Positions 8,096-18,127 are shown, counted from the stretch's first letter. The stretch is DNA of 64,000 nucleotides from Clostridium ganghwense (GCF_026735165.1 NZ_JAPQES010000002.1:375745-439744), one strand, 5' to 3'. Translations and numbers: made by a program. The notes: a model not told the origin generated them from the letters alone.

Positions 8096-8280
8096 CTACT
8101 TTTATCTTATTTTCAGCAGTTTATTTATCCTACTTTTAGTTTTAAATCTCTCCTAAAAATATATTCCTATTTTATTCTTCCCTCAATTGAAAATTTATTT
8201 CAAAAGCTTTGTGTAATAATTTCACAAATACTCTTATATCCTAATATTGATAGTACTAAATAAAGAATTTGGAGGGATTA

Positions 8281-8916
8281 GTGAATAATAATGAGAAGAT
8301 AAGCGTATTAAAATTTATGGACATTGAAGAGCATATAAATAAGAACTTAGATACATCTCAAATTTTGAAAAAATTAGAAGAAAAAAATTCAATTAAAGTT
8401 ACACCTTGCCTTTTACAAAAATTTATTAAAGAAAATTTTAATAAGGAGTGGGATGAAAGTAAGAAAGTTTGGATAACTGCTTTAAATCCTAAATCTTCTG
8501 ATACTCATACTTCGACTTCTAAATCAAGCAATACCAATAAAAAAGTTACTAACGAACACCTATATTATTCAGAATGGTTAGACAATAGTCAATCTGTAAA
8601 TAACTCTTTAAATCAAATAACAAAGTACTTAGTTACGCTCCTAGATAAAATAACCCAACTTGAAAGTGATATGAAAAAATTTGAAGCAGTATTTAATAAA
8701 ACTTCTTCAAGGGATAATCCTAAAGATAATCAAATAGATTCAGATGAACTTATAAATTTAATAAGCAGCGAGAAAAAGAAAAGATCAATAACTATTAATA
8801 CAGAAATGGAACAGAAACTTGAAAAGCTTGTTGCAGATGCTTATGGAATCAAGAATAACAAATCGAAAATAATAGAAATAGCTATAGCTCTGGCATTGTA
8901 TAAGAATAATAAGTAA
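8281..8916 (+). CDS. possible ribbon-helix-helix DNA-binding protein
   Basis: A 211-residue soluble protein. Residues 1-75 are a helical domain; residues 80-105 are a Ser/Thr/Asn-rich linker; residues 110-145 look like a coiled coil (LNQITKYLVTLLDKITQLES); the last 45 residues (RSITINTEMEQKLEKL...SKIIEIAIALALYK) have the strand-helix-helix look of a ribbon-helix-helix domain. I take the GTG behind GGAGGG as start. Position beside recombinases and the palindrome suggests a partner that binds element DNA, for example for copy control, partition or excision. This is inference; no family was recognised. Confidence 0.55.
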   Translation: MNNNEKISVLKFMDIEEHINKNLDTSQILKKLEEKNSIKVTPCLLQKFIKENFNKEWDESKKVWITALNPKSSDTHTSTSKSSNTNKKVTNEHLYYSEWLDNSQSVNNSLNQITKYLVTLLDKITQLESDMKKFEAVFNKTSSRDNPKDNQIDSDELINLISSEKKKRSITINTEMEQKLEKLVADAYGIKNNKSKIIEIAIALALYKNNK

Positions 8917-8934
8917 AATTTGTCAAATAAAAAT

Positions 8935-8988
8935 TGGCTACCAAAAGGAATTATAAGCTTTTAACTTATAGTTTCTTTTTGGTAGCCA
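8935..8988 (-). terminator. long hairpin, probable terminator
   Basis: TGGCTACCAAAA pairs with TTTTTGGTAGCCA at the ends of an imperfect 54-base inverted repeat between two convergent genes. On the minus strand it is followed by TTTTTATTTGAC, so it would terminate the giant nuclease-NTPase gene; it may also stop plus-strand transcripts. Confidence 0.65.
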
Positions 8989-9026
8989 GAATACCAGTTC
9001 TTTCTCATTTCTATAACTTCTCAATT

Positions 9027-9046
9027 ATATGGATATTGGGAAGTTG
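9027..9046 (+). repeat. island repeat (IsR), copy 1
   Basis: ATATGGATATTGGGAAGTTG. Matches 17 of 20 bases with the copy at 18986-18967, which is in the opposite orientation at the other end of the defence genes. A partial copy (ATATGGATAATGGGAATT) is at 13123-13140. Confidence 0.55.
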
Positions 9047-9068
9047 TTTTATACAAAAGATTTTAGAT

Positions 9069-12000
9069 TTACATAAAATTACAACCATCTAATAATCCTG
9101 TAACTGCTTCAACCATTGAATTTAAGACATTGTTAATCTGCTCTTTATCTTCTATCATAACAATGTCATCACTTGTTTCTTTGTACTCATTCAGCATTGA
9201 TAGAATAACTTGATAAGCCTCATATGATTCCTGAGGAACAATATTTTCTAATTTTTTAAACGCATTTATAATTTCTTCTAACACTGCATAATGCAATTTT
9301 GCCCCCTCTTCATGCCAACTATAAAAAATATTTTCTTGTATAACAATATCTTTACTATATGATTTTATGTATTTCATTACAGAAGTAGTATGATTATAAA
9401 ATAAAGATAAAGCATGAAGATTTCCTATAACTTTATATGCATTAAACATCATATTATCTTCATCAAAAGAACTGTTGTTTATTACATCTATGTCACTTTT
9501 ATCAAGTGGCTGTCTAAAAAGCATATATTTTTCAATCTCTTGACAATAGATTAAATTTTTAAGTTCTATTTTAAATCCCCCGACAATTGTTTTTTCATCT
9601 AGTGGAATTGTGACGATAATCTCTTCAGCAAACTCCTGAAAAAACAAACTTTCAACCGATAATGCTTCTACATTTGGAAATTCCTTTTTAAATTGAACAA
9701 ATAATTGCTCTGAAAAATCATCAGCTAATATTCCATCTAAAGAAACATATATTTTTGAACCAATTCTATTAATTTCTTGACTTGTATAATTTCCAATTAT
9801 ATTAACAAAAAAATTCTTTATTTTCCTACGACTTTGTTTAATTATTTCTTTACAATTATACAAAACCGAGCTTTCTTTTCTAATCTTATTGTTATATAAA
9901 TATCTCCACATAACAGATAACAATAATAACTGTTCATATTCATCATTAGCATTAATGGCTGCATCATATACTGAAAATACTTCTGAATATTTATTTTGCA
10001 TTTTAACTAAATCAGAAACCGCGCATACAATGTTAATCATAGAGAGTCTGCAAACTTCATCTAGTTCTACTCGCTTATATCGTGATACCACAAGAGCTTC
10101 CATTTGATTTAAAAAAATTTTAAATGAAGTTGTATATTTGCTTATATACGAAGTAATATCTTTTTCTGTATTTTGGGAATTATTATTTTGAATAACATCG
10201 GGCAATATCACTTTATTTTTATTGACCATTAATCCATATCTGTCATTAATACATTTTGGAGTTCTATAAATTTGAGTTGATATTTGTGCTATCTCTTTTC
10301 GGTTCGTCTTATATTCCTGAGAAGTAAATTTTTCAATACTGCCTTCTTTTTTATAAAAATAGGAGATAGCATCACATACCTTTTTAGAATAATTGAATAT
10401 ATTATATCGGTCTTTGTCTACTATACATCTAAAATCATTCCAATTGTCAGCTCTTTTTTCATAATCATCAATTTTAATAAGCCAACCATTCATTTGTGTA
10501 ACCCACACTAAAGGTAGATTTTTAGAATGTATACTTTTATCGGTATCAGGTAATGGAATATCTGGCATAACGTCAGTACCTATAGCTTTAACTTGATATC
10601 GTTCCTTATTTAAAAACAGTCTGCGCAATGCATCAACAACAAACATAACTCTTTCATTCATTCCCATATTATTTTGCTCTAAATTTTCTTTGAAAACATT
10701 TTGTATAAAATCGGCTTCAATGCAATTTTCGTCATTTTTCAATCTAATTATGTTATATCTTTGGGAAATTACAGGAATTAAATATTTAATAATACTATGA
10801 TATATTTCCATTAAATTTTGCACCTGAACTCCAACTAAAAAATCAAGAATATCATCTACAGAATAGCTTGATAAGTTATTTATTACATTTTTCAATGAAA
10901 TATCTTCTAAAAAAACATTTCTTTGTGCTAACCAAAATAAAACAAAACCAATTTCAGATAGATTATCTGCTAGGAAAATTTCATGTGTATTTAATTGAGC
11001 TTTGATGCTATTAATGAAAATATCAGTGTAATAATAATCTATTTTACTTTGAGGTAACCTACGTATTAACTCTTTCATTTTTTCAACTGCGTTTGGGTTA
11101 TTGCCTAAAACATTAATAATATCTGAAGAGTTAAAATCTATGTATCCTGTTGCATCACCTGTAAATAAAATAAAATTTCCAGAAAATAGTTTGTTGCCTT
11201 GATTAATAACTTGCTTATTGTTTAGATAGAATCTGTATGTATCTAACCACAATAATGCACTTAGCACACTTGCATAACCACTCCACGAATGGAATTTAAT
11301 CTCAGTAATATTGTTAATTAAATTATCAATATTACTATGCTTGAAGAAGTATTTAACAAGCATTGATTGGCAAAATTCATCTACTGAAGCAAGCGAATGT
11401 AACAGTGTAGTTTCTTCATCCATCATACTATTTTGCATTAAAATATCATATAAGATTTCCGCTCTAACCGCGTGTAAGCACTCAACATATTGCTTATCAC
11501 TACTCATTTTGATTAAATATTCATTTTGAAATTGCTGTAACATTTTTCTTGTTTGATTACAAGACAATTCGCTAAGTAACCTTTGTAGGTTAATTTTCAA
11601 GTTGTTCTTTCCAGTATAACATATTACTTGCAGAATATTTAACCATCCATCTGAATTAATCTCATTGTTATCTATTTTACTTATCTGAGACCTCAGTTTG
11701 TTTTTTAGCGTGTCCGATTGTTTTAACAAATACATAAACTCCATAAATGGGCCTACTTCACCAAATTTCTCCCATGCTTGTTCAAAATTGAGAAAATAAG
11801 GAGAGTTGTATTTTTCAAATACTTTTCTTGCTTCTGATTCACCGAAAGAAAGCTCAATAACTTTTGTCCTAATTATGTTTAAATCAATATCTGACCGATT
11901 AAAATCTTCTTCCCTAATTGTTATTAGTAGTTTTAAATTTATTCCTCGCTTATTAATTTCTTCTACAATCCATAACCACTCTTTATCGTATGGGGATACA

Positions 12001-13016
12001 TCCATATAAACAATAATGTTGCCTGACTTACTAGCTGATAATCCATGCAATGCTGTTACAATATCAATAGCTTGTTGTGAATCAACAATTTTTTCAACAA
12101 CAAAGATATAATTTTCTGGATAATTGTTAATTAAATATCTGTATGCTAATGAAGACTTTCCTTGCCCAGAAGCACCTTTAATGATTACAATACTATTGTT
12201 ATTTCCAAAACATTCTTCTATTCGTTCTAACCACTCATCTCTAATTATATCTAAATTGTTTCTTATATGCTGAGGATGAGCATTTACACCTAATTGATAT
12301 TCTGAAGCCAGTTCTTCAAGCGATTGTTGTGTCTTGTAATCCGCCAAATTAATGATTGTTCTTCCATATTGAGAACACATACCTTTTATAGCAACAATAT
12401 CTTTTACATATTCATCAATTTTTTTATTCCATTTTTCTTTTGAAGTATATTTTGAATATCTTGAAAGATCAGAAATATAACTAATTAATGTATCAAAAGC
12501 CACTTGAGGTGCAGCCATCGTTTCTATTCGTTTTTCTAAAATCTGAAATATTTTTTTTTCCAACTCAGCTTCATTAACTTGTTCAATTGATAAGTTTGAA
12601 AGTATCCATTCTATATCATCTGAGTAATATTTATACTCCAACAATTTATTCTTAATACTATTTATGTGAGTTTTATCTTTATTAATAAGTCCTTGAAGTT
12701 CTTCTCCTATTTTTCCAAATGATACAATTTTCAAAATGAAACTTTCATTATCTTTTCTACTGGCTAATGCTCGTCTAAAAAAAGAGTCAGCTTCTTTAGG
12801 CGAAAAACTTGACAAAGCCAAATTACTGCTAAGATTTTTAATTTGTACTAACTCAATAATTGAATTTTGATTTTTTATCATCAGATCCTCTACTTTTTCA
12901 GGATAAAAATCGTATTTGTCATTTAAAAGCATTAGCCTATATGCAATATATGTTGTCTGCGAAGAAAAACCTTTCCAAGCTGCTTTTGCTCCAATATCTG
13001 ATTTAGAATTGCTCAT
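9069..13016 (-). CDS. DUF4297/Cap4-like nuclease - STAND NTPase defence protein
   Basis: A 1315-residue protein. The N-terminus (about residues 8-110) resembles the DUF4297/Cap4 group of PD-(D/E)XK nucleases: GFSSQTTYIAYRLML, then EKVEDLMI and IIELVQIKN, giving candidate active-site residues D44, Q58 and K60. A P-loop NTPase follows: Walker A VIIKGASGQGKSS (277-289) and Walker B NIIVYMDVSP (333-342), then a helical region typical of STAND ATPases. The remaining ~850 residues are helical, matching no repeat I can name, and would be the sensor. A nuclease-STAND fusion is the plan of Avs (antiviral STAND) proteins such as Avs3; inferred role: phage-protein sensing followed by DNA degradation. 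GGAGG lies 9 bases before the ATG. It stands alone with its own upstream region. Confidence 0.75.
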   Translation of the reverse strand: MSNSKSDIGAKAAWKGFSSQTTYIAYRLMLLNDKYDFYPEKVEDLMIKNQNSIIELVQIKNLSSNLALSSFSPKEADSFFRRALASRKDNESFILKIVSFGKIGEELQGLINKDKTHINSIKNKLLEYKYYSDDIEWILSNLSIEQVNEAELEKKIFQILEKRIETMAAPQVAFDTLISYISDLSRYSKYTSKEKWNKKIDEYVKDIVAIKGMCSQYGRTIINLADYKTQQSLEELASEYQLGVNAHPQHIRNNLDIIRDEWLERIEECFGNNNSIVIIKGASGQGKSSLAYRYLINNYPENYIFVVEKIVDSQQAIDIVTALHGLSASKSGNIIVYMDVSPYDKEWLWIVEEINKRGINLKLLITIREEDFNRSDIDLNIIRTKVIELSFGESEARKVFEKYNSPYFLNFEQAWEKFGEVGPFMEFMYLLKQSDTLKNKLRSQISKIDNNEINSDGWLNILQVICYTGKNNLKINLQRLLSELSCNQTRKMLQQFQNEYLIKMSSDKQYVECLHAVRAEILYDILMQNSMMDEETTLLHSLASVDEFCQSMLVKYFFKHSNIDNLINNITEIKFHSWSGYASVLSALLWLDTYRFYLNNKQVINQGNKLFSGNFILFTGDATGYIDFNSSDIINVLGNNPNAVEKMKELIRRLPQSKIDYYYTDIFINSIKAQLNTHEIFLADNLSEIGFVLFWLAQRNVFLEDISLKNVINNLSSYSVDDILDFLVGVQVQNLMEIYHSIIKYLIPVISQRYNIIRLKNDENCIEADFIQNVFKENLEQNNMGMNERVMFVVDALRRLFLNKERYQVKAIGTDVMPDIPLPDTDKSIHSKNLPLVWVTQMNGWLIKIDDYEKRADNWNDFRCIVDKDRYNIFNYSKKVCDAISYFYKKEGSIEKFTSQEYKTNRKEIAQISTQIYRTPKCINDRYGLMVNKNKVILPDVIQNNNSQNTEKDITSYISKYTTSFKIFLNQMEALVVSRYKRVELDEVCRLSMINIVCAVSDLVKMQNKYSEVFSVYDAAINANDEYEQLLLLSVMWRYLYNNKIRKESSVLYNCKEIIKQSRRKIKNFFVNIIGNYTSQEINRIGSKIYVSLDGILADDFSEQLFVQFKKEFPNVEALSVESLFFQEFAEEIIVTIPLDEKTIVGGFKIELKNLIYCQEIEKYMLFRQPLDKSDIDVINNSSFDEDNMMFNAYKVIGNLHALSLFYNHTTSVMKYIKSYSKDIVIQENIFYSWHEEGAKLHYAVLEEIINAFKKLENIVPQESYEAYQVILSMLNEYKETSDDIVMIEDKEQINNVLNSMVEAVTGLLDGCNFM

Positions 13017-13371
13017 AATGTTTATCCTCCTTTTCCCAACTTTCTATTATAGACATTAAAAGCTTGTACCTAATATGCACTTTATCTCATATAATTAACA
13101 TCACATTATTAGCCTAATGGGTATATGGATAATGGGAATTAATAATTCAATAATTATGGTTAATCTTCCATTCAATAGTCACCATAGCTCTTTCTTTCAA
13201 TTTGCCATAAAACTTTCTTTTATTCTCCTATTTAATAGTACTTAATTGAGAAACATCAAAATGTATTTCATTAAAGCTTGAATCCTTGCTGGTTAGTATT
13301 TTTCTATTTCATCAGCATAACCTTATCTTATCCATTCTGTACTTACGTGAAAGTAACTTTTTGCTGCTATA
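13017..13371. other. upstream region of the STAND gene
   Basis: No gene found. Holds an IsR copy at 13034-13070 (minus strand, with an embedded TATAAT) just before the STAND ribosome binding site and a partial plus-strand copy at 13123-13140. The rest is AT-rich with short broken frames (for example one reading NEIHFDVSQLSTIK) that may be debris. Confidence 0.5.
13034..13070 (-). repeat. island repeat (IsR), copy 2, promoter-like
   Basis: On the minus strand: GGTACAAG, then TAATGTCTATAAT, then AGAAAGTTGGG. It matches the copy at 18052-18088 in about 30 of 36 bases. It contains a TATAAT box about 25 bases before the GGAGG of the STAND gene, so it could be its promoter; no good -35 box is visible. 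Confidence 0.6.
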
Positions 13372-14649
13372 TCAAATTTCATCAATAGCACATTCTTTAT
13401 CTTCAACATAAGTTTTATAGAAAATCTCATTGTAAATTTCTTTATTTAGTGTATGATTTACTGTTGTGTTAAGCCGTGATGCAAGTGATAAGTCTCCTAA
13501 AACTACTGGTGATGGATGGTGTTTATTACCTCTTGCAGTAATTATCATCTCAGCATTTTTGAATTTGCTTAGTAAATCTTTATTCCAGTTATGTACCGAA
13601 CCATGATGAGGTATAGTAAATACTGACATTAATTCTCTTTCATTTCTATAATAATTAATAAAATCATCATAAATTAAATATTTGCTCGTATCATTAAAAC
13701 TCAAATCGCCAGTAAACATATAGCCAAATCTTTGCATACATGGTTTATGAAAACAACCTAGTCCCATAATGATACTCATGAGGCATTTACTATTAGCACT
13801 TGTTAGTCTATCATTTTCTTCTTCTGGGGTCACAGACATACATATTGATGAATTATTTATACCATATGATAAGCCATTATATAACTCTTTCATTTTTTTC
13901 ATTACTATTTTGTTTTTGAACAAATTTTCATCTAATTTCACTCCATACTTATCCAAAACAATATCTACATTCTTATAAAAAGGTGTTAATTCAGAGTCAT
14001 CAATTGCTTTATTGTAAAATTTGAATTTTACTAATTGAACAAATTTAAGTTCTAGTTTATTGTATATTTTAGCTTTGCTTGATGTAAGAGCAAAATCACT
14101 TCCCATTGATTCTTTGTTTATTTCTCTCCTACTGGAGCTTAACAAATCATTATTATTCCTAAATTCTACTTCTTCATTATATTCCTTGTTATCATCAACT
14201 ATGTAAATTATCTCTTCTGCATAATCATTGAAAAAAGCAGTTGGATTAAAAATCATGGATGCAATCTTTCTATTGCGATGATAATATTTAAGAACAAGTG
14301 ATAATCTTTGTTTAGGCTCCAAATAAGGTAATACTAATCGTCTTACTGTTCTACCATTTAGAAGTTTTTCTAATCCATTAACATGATCTCTATCAAAATG
14401 TGAGATTACAATCAAATCAAAATTTCTTGTATTTCCTTTTTTATATTCATTAATTCTATCTTCAAGAATTTTGGCACTATTACTTGTTCCACAATCGTAT
14501 ATATAATTAAATTCGCTAACATAATCTGTATTATCTGAATTTTTTATCACTAATTTACCTGAACTAAATAATCCATTTCCTACCGCATGATATATTAAAC
14601 TACTTTCTAGCTTTATGTTGTGATTTAGTGATAACGTACATCTTGTCAT
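13372..14649 (-). CDS. MBL-fold metallohydrolase, ComEC-like type
   Basis: A 425-residue metallo-beta-lactamase fold protein. The metal motif is VISHFDRDHVNGL (residues 81-93), the HxDxDH variant common in ComEC-like domains, preceded by the YDCGTSN strand. Later hallmarks are GYMFTGDLS (about 308-316) and FTIPHHGSVHN (about 343-353). It has no signal peptide or helix, so it is cytosolic. An insertion of about 130 residues sits between the metal motif and TGDL. MBL-fold proteins accompany several STAND-type and other defence systems; the neighbour here is a STAND nuclease 355 bp downstream. Substrate unknown: nucleic acid or nucleotide is likeliest. GGAGGG precedes the ATG. Confidence 0.75.
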   Translation of the reverse strand: MTRCTLSLNHNIKLESSLIYHAVGNGLFSSGKLVIKNSDNTDYVSEFNYIYDCGTSNSAKILEDRINEYKKGNTRNFDLIVISHFDRDHVNGLEKLLNGRTVRRLVLPYLEPKQRLSLVLKYYHRNRKIASMIFNPTAFFNDYAEEIIYIVDDNKEYNEEVEFRNNNDLLSSSRREINKESMGSDFALTSSKAKIYNKLELKFVQLVKFKFYNKAIDDSELTPFYKNVDIVLDKYGVKLDENLFKNKIVMKKMKELYNGLSYGINNSSICMSVTPEEENDRLTSANSKCLMSIIMGLGCFHKPCMQRFGYMFTGDLSFNDTSKYLIYDDFINYYRNERELMSVFTIPHHGSVHNWNKDLLSKFKNAEMIITARGNKHHPSPVVLGDLSLASRLNTTVNHTLNKEIYNEIFYKTYVEDKECAIDEI

Positions 14650-15275
14650 ACTTTCCCTCCACTATATATTAATCCATAAATATTTTTATTAAAATAAACT
14701 ATTAATTCGATATACCAACAATTTTAAAATTTACTTTAATATCTATCAAACTAATCTCTCCAAAGACTAGTTATTATCATTTCTATTCAGCTTAACTTTG
14801 TAGTCAAATTTAAAAATCTAGATGAAATGATGATTTTGTTTTTTTATAAAATTTCTATTTCATCGACGTATTGCTTGATATAATAAATAGATTACTAAAT
14901 CTTCTTATTTTACAATTCACTTCAGCATCACTATCAGCTATTACCATTGTAATAGTTATCTATTTATGATTCATTGTATAATTAATAGAAGGCTTGGGAC
15001 TTTCTACTTAACCTAAAGTAAAATATAATAAATCATTAAGTGCAGGCTTTTAAATTCGGCCAATATTTAAATTGTAAGAATTTAAAATATCACTGAGCAT
15101 AATTGTATCTGCCATCGACAATATTAACACTTTACATTAGAATCGCTACCTTTTTTCAAAGTGACCTCTAAATAATAATTCAAGCTCAAATCTATTTTCT
15201 CATTAGCATGTTCTTCAGAATTTTTAATTTATCCTCTGGTATTAATAATATTTTTTAAACAAGTAACCTTAGTAT
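14650..15275. other. 626-bp spacer without an intact gene
   Basis: AT-rich, with many stops on both strands. Short minus-strand frames (MADTIMLSDILNSYNLNIGR near 15115-15050 and EEHANEKIDLSLNYYLEVTL near 15215-15155) look like fragments of a decayed gene, but I cannot assign a family. Nothing else supported. Confidence 0.4.
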
Positions 15276-16094
15276 TTAATCTAATAAATTAAACTGTAAG
15301 TCTACGATTACTTTATTCAAATCAACACCTGTCCCCATACAGAACTCTTTTAAGTCCTTCCACCATCCGTCATATGGTAAGTCTATTAAACGGATAACAT
15401 CTATATCCTCCCAATCCTTATCCCTATAACATAGATTGTACTTTTCCAATATTATAATGTTATCAATAAAATCCTTGAGGCTCATTTTACAAATTGCTTT
15501 TATTTCAGCTGCCGGAACTTCATAAATTGTATCTATTCCTTTCTTTCTTCCTTCAGCACGTTCATTGATTATAAACAATAAGTTTCGTATATCTTTTGTT
15601 ACGCTACTCAAATTTTTTGCAAATTTACCTATACATTCAATAGTCCACTGTAACTCTTCATCACTATTGCCCCACTCTAAATATTTATTCATTGATTCTA
15701 AAGTCTTTGGCATAATTAATATATCTTCTTTTGAGTGATCCTTTATACTCTCACTAATCTGTTCTATTATATTAGTAAATTTAGCTTCATGATCTGCTTT
15801 AATTTCTTTTAATCTCTCAACAGGATATTCATCAACATTATCTGTTACCTTATGGTGATAATGACACATTAGCATTAAATTATCAAAATGTCTTCTTTCT
15901 TCATTAGTTTGATTTTTGTTAAACCTTTCTCCACCTGGCATTGCAGCCTCTATATGGCACACTTGTCCTACAAAAACTCCATCTTTATTCATCATCAAGT
16001 TTTTACAGTCTGGAAATGCACACTGATTCCCAGATTTCAAATACAATTCTCTAAGGGTTTCTGATGTTGGTTGTAATCTTCTTACTTCTTCCAA
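15276..16094 (-). CDS. HNH endonuclease-like protein
   Basis: A 272-residue protein. N-terminal HNH domain: CAFPDC (zinc cysteines, about residues 25-30), VGQVCHIEAAMPGGERFN (the His-Ile/Glu core) and LMLMCHYHHKVTD (about 80-92), the pattern of the HNH nucleases that nick or cut DNA. Residues 100-272 form a helical domain of unknown type with an EEDI/KDW-rich stretch. I use the TTG with GGAG eight bases upstream. Located between the MBL-fold and kinase genes on the same strand, with long spacers on both sides. A role as the effector of a defence system is inference from the fold and the neighbourhood. Confidence 0.7.
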   Translation of the reverse strand: MEEVRRLQPTSETLRELYLKSGNQCAFPDCKNLMMNKDGVFVGQVCHIEAAMPGGERFNKNQTNEERRHFDNLMLMCHYHHKVTDNVDEYPVERLKEIKADHEAKFTNIIEQISESIKDHSKEDILIMPKTLESMNKYLEWGNSDEELQWTIECIGKFAKNLSSVTKDIRNLLFIINERAEGRKKGIDTIYEVPAAEIKAICKMSLKDFIDNIIILEKYNLCYRDKDWEDIDVIRLIDLPYDGWWKDLKEFCMGTGVDLNKVIVDLQFNLLD

Positions 16095-16446
16095 AATAAT
16101 CACTCCATTAAATAATTTGAATTTTTACCACTGCTATTTTTTAAGTCCCACCACTTATCATTCTAATTGCGGAAGTTTGATTCTCCACAAACCCATTTAA
16201 CCATTTCATAGAATTCAGTCATTACTTCTTTTTCAAATATTTTTTGAATATAAATCATTGTAATATAATTACTAACTTAACTATTTTCAACTTCCCCTTA
16301 TAGACAATATGTTACATTTATCCGTAATCAAAGGTGAAAATTAATACAAATAATATTTTGTACTCAACCCATTCCTTAGCAATAAACAGACTTGACTTGG
16401 CCAAAGAATGTGCTTTGACTAGAAATCTTGACCATATCCATTCTCT
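16095..16446. other. spacer between HNH and kinase genes
   Basis: No supported gene. Contains an IsR copy at 16288-16310 (minus strand, with TATAAGGGGAAGTTGA), about 195 bp before the HNH gene. The plus-strand frame starting near 16334 runs into the antisense of the kinase and has no ribosome binding site. Confidence 0.5.
16288..16310 (-). repeat. island repeat (IsR), copy 3
   Basis: Minus strand ATATTGTCTATAAGGGGAAGTTG, a diverged copy of the element at 13034, 18052 and 18967. Confidence 0.45.
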
Positions 16447-17577
16447 TCAAAAAGGAATTTCATCATCATTATATTTAATTTTTACTACTTTTAATCTTGT
16501 ATTAATATTACTTAATACAATTTTTTGCTTTGTTTTTGTTAATTTTTTGAAAAAACTATAAAAATCTCTAATTATTTTAACATTGATGTCTTTTGAGGTA
16601 GTATAATTATAATCATTATTAATAAAACATGCTATTAATCTACTGTTATCCTGTAAAATATCTTCAATAAGAGAGTCTTTAATGACCTTTTCTAATGAAT
16701 TGACTACTTCTTCTGGTTCTGTTACAGGTATAAATTTGTCTATCATAAAATTCATATGCGAAATTAATTTATCTGTAAAACTAACATAAATTGATTTTTC
16801 AGTATCTGTAAAATCAATTTCTTGAAAAATATCTTGAGACAAACATTCAAGTACCTGTGAAAATGAGTTAATTCGCTTATATGGATTTGATATTATCATC
16901 TTGTCAATAATATGTTGATATCTAAAATCTTCAATAAAATTCATTTCTAATATTTTGTTAAATAATTTTCCTACAAAATAAACTTCTGTTTGATGGTCGT
17001 ATTTGTAGTTATATATTTCTTCTGGGAAATCACTTACTGGCCAATTAAGCAGTATACTTGCCTTTTCTTTAGATTCACACTCAATTTTTTTACCGAATCC
17101 AAAATCAATTATTTTAACAATTCCTTCATTTGTTACAAGTATATTTTCATTTCTTATATCTCTATGTAATACATTGTTTTTTTCAAGATATTTAAACCCT
17201 TCTATTAATTGAATAAAAATCTTCTCAAATATATCGTTACCTTGAAATAATAGGTAATTATCTATTGTTTCCCCTTCAATATGTTCCATAAGAATATATC
17301 CAGTTGTATTTTCAGGATATAAAAAATAATTATATATTCTAACTATGTTTGGATGAGAGAGAAGATACATAATTTTAATTTCATCTATGAATCGATTAAA
17401 ATATTGATTCTTGTTAGTAATATCATAAGGGGAATATTTTTTACATACAAAATTAATATCCGTAACCTCATCTTTTACAAGAATAGTTTTACCAGTTCCT
17501 CCTTGTCCAATTTTCTTTTGAAAAGTATATTCTTTTTTTCTAATAAATTTAATTACATCTCCTGGTAATTTATTCAA
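16447..17577 (-). CDS. Ser/Thr protein kinase
   Basis: A 376-residue Hanks-type kinase. All main signatures are present: glycine loop IGQGGTGKTILV (residues 23-34), ATP lysine in FVCKKY (46), helix-C glutamate (about 66), HPNIVRIYNYF, the catalytic loop LHRDIRNEN (137-145; R replaces the usual K after HRDI) and DFGFGKK (158-164). After the kinase domain come about 130 residues, helical and polar, with no membrane helix or PASTA repeat, so it differs from the housekeeping PrkC type. I take the TTG behind AAGGAG. Kinases of this kind (compare Stk2-like or PglW-like) take part in abortive infection; that role is inferred here from the neighbours. Confidence 0.8.
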   Translation of the reverse strand: MNKLPGDVIKFIRKKEYTFQKKIGQGGTGKTILVKDEVTDINFVCKKYSPYDITNKNQYFNRFIDEIKIMYLLSHPNIVRIYNYFLYPENTTGYILMEHIEGETIDNYLLFQGNDIFEKIFIQLIEGFKYLEKNNVLHRDIRNENILVTNEGIVKIIDFGFGKKIECESKEKASILLNWPVSDFPEEIYNYKYDHQTEVYFVGKLFNKILEMNFIEDFRYQHIIDKMIISNPYKRINSFSQVLECLSQDIFQEIDFTDTEKSIYVSFTDKLISHMNFMIDKFIPVTEPEEVVNSLEKVIKDSLIEDILQDNSRLIACFINNDYNYTTSKDINVKIIRDFYSFFKKLTKTKQKIVLSNINTRLKVVKIKYNDDEIPF

Positions 17578-17863
17578 TATACTTGCACTCCTTTTCAAAT
17601 TTTTAAATATACTACCAATTATAGATTTAAAATAATGGCTATAGCATAATCCATACTATTTATAATGTTGGATGATGTGTTATAGTTTGTTCGTAGGCTT
17701 ACCCTAAAAATACCATAATGAGGATACATTGTTGGCAGAAGTATATCAATGCTTTTCTCCTAATTATAAATATCCAATTTTTCATATATTCATCACAATA
17801 TTACATATGTATTTTACTATACACTTCAATATAAATTCCTTAAGTATCTTTAAATCCTAATAC

Positions 17864-18064
17864 CTAATTATTGTTAATTTCAGTTAAAGGAAATATTATT
17901 TCCGCACCCATTACATCAAGCTTTTTCACTATTGCATTTATATCATTAACCTCAAAACTTGGTAAACACTTCTCTCCCAAAACAACTTTCTCATTTGCCT
18001 TGCTTCGTTCCAGTTATTTATACATAATCTTCACTACTTTTATTGCCTCTACCCAACTTTCCAT
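17864..18064 (-). pseudogene. VOC (glyoxalase-like) gene fragment
   Basis: One frame runs MESWVEAIKVVKIMYK, a TAA, then LERSKANEKVVLGEKCLPSF and EVNDINAIVKKLDVMGAEII before stopping at 17864. The second part is characteristic of VOC-superfamily proteins (FEVxDIxAxVxKLxxMGAEIxFP). The usual N-terminal strand and metal ligand are absent and an internal stop is present, so this is a decayed remnant of about 67 codons inside the island. Confidence 0.6.
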
Positions 18065-18088
18065 TATAAACATTAGGAACTTGTACCA
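18052..18088 (-). repeat. island repeat (IsR), copy 4
   Basis: Minus strand GGTACAAG, TAATGTTTATAAT, GGAAAGTTGGG; closest to the copy before the STAND gene. Overlaps the start of the VOC remnant. Confidence 0.55.
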
Positions 18089-18127
18089 AATTTGCGTAAT
18101 GGTCAAGTAATATCATTATCTAAATTT

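Noticed and set aside
16334-16561. 75-codon plus-strand frame
   Set aside because: No start signal and it runs into the antisense of the kinase gene.
17871-18110. 79-codon plus-strand frame
   Set aside because: Antisense of a recognisable VOC remnant; no family features.
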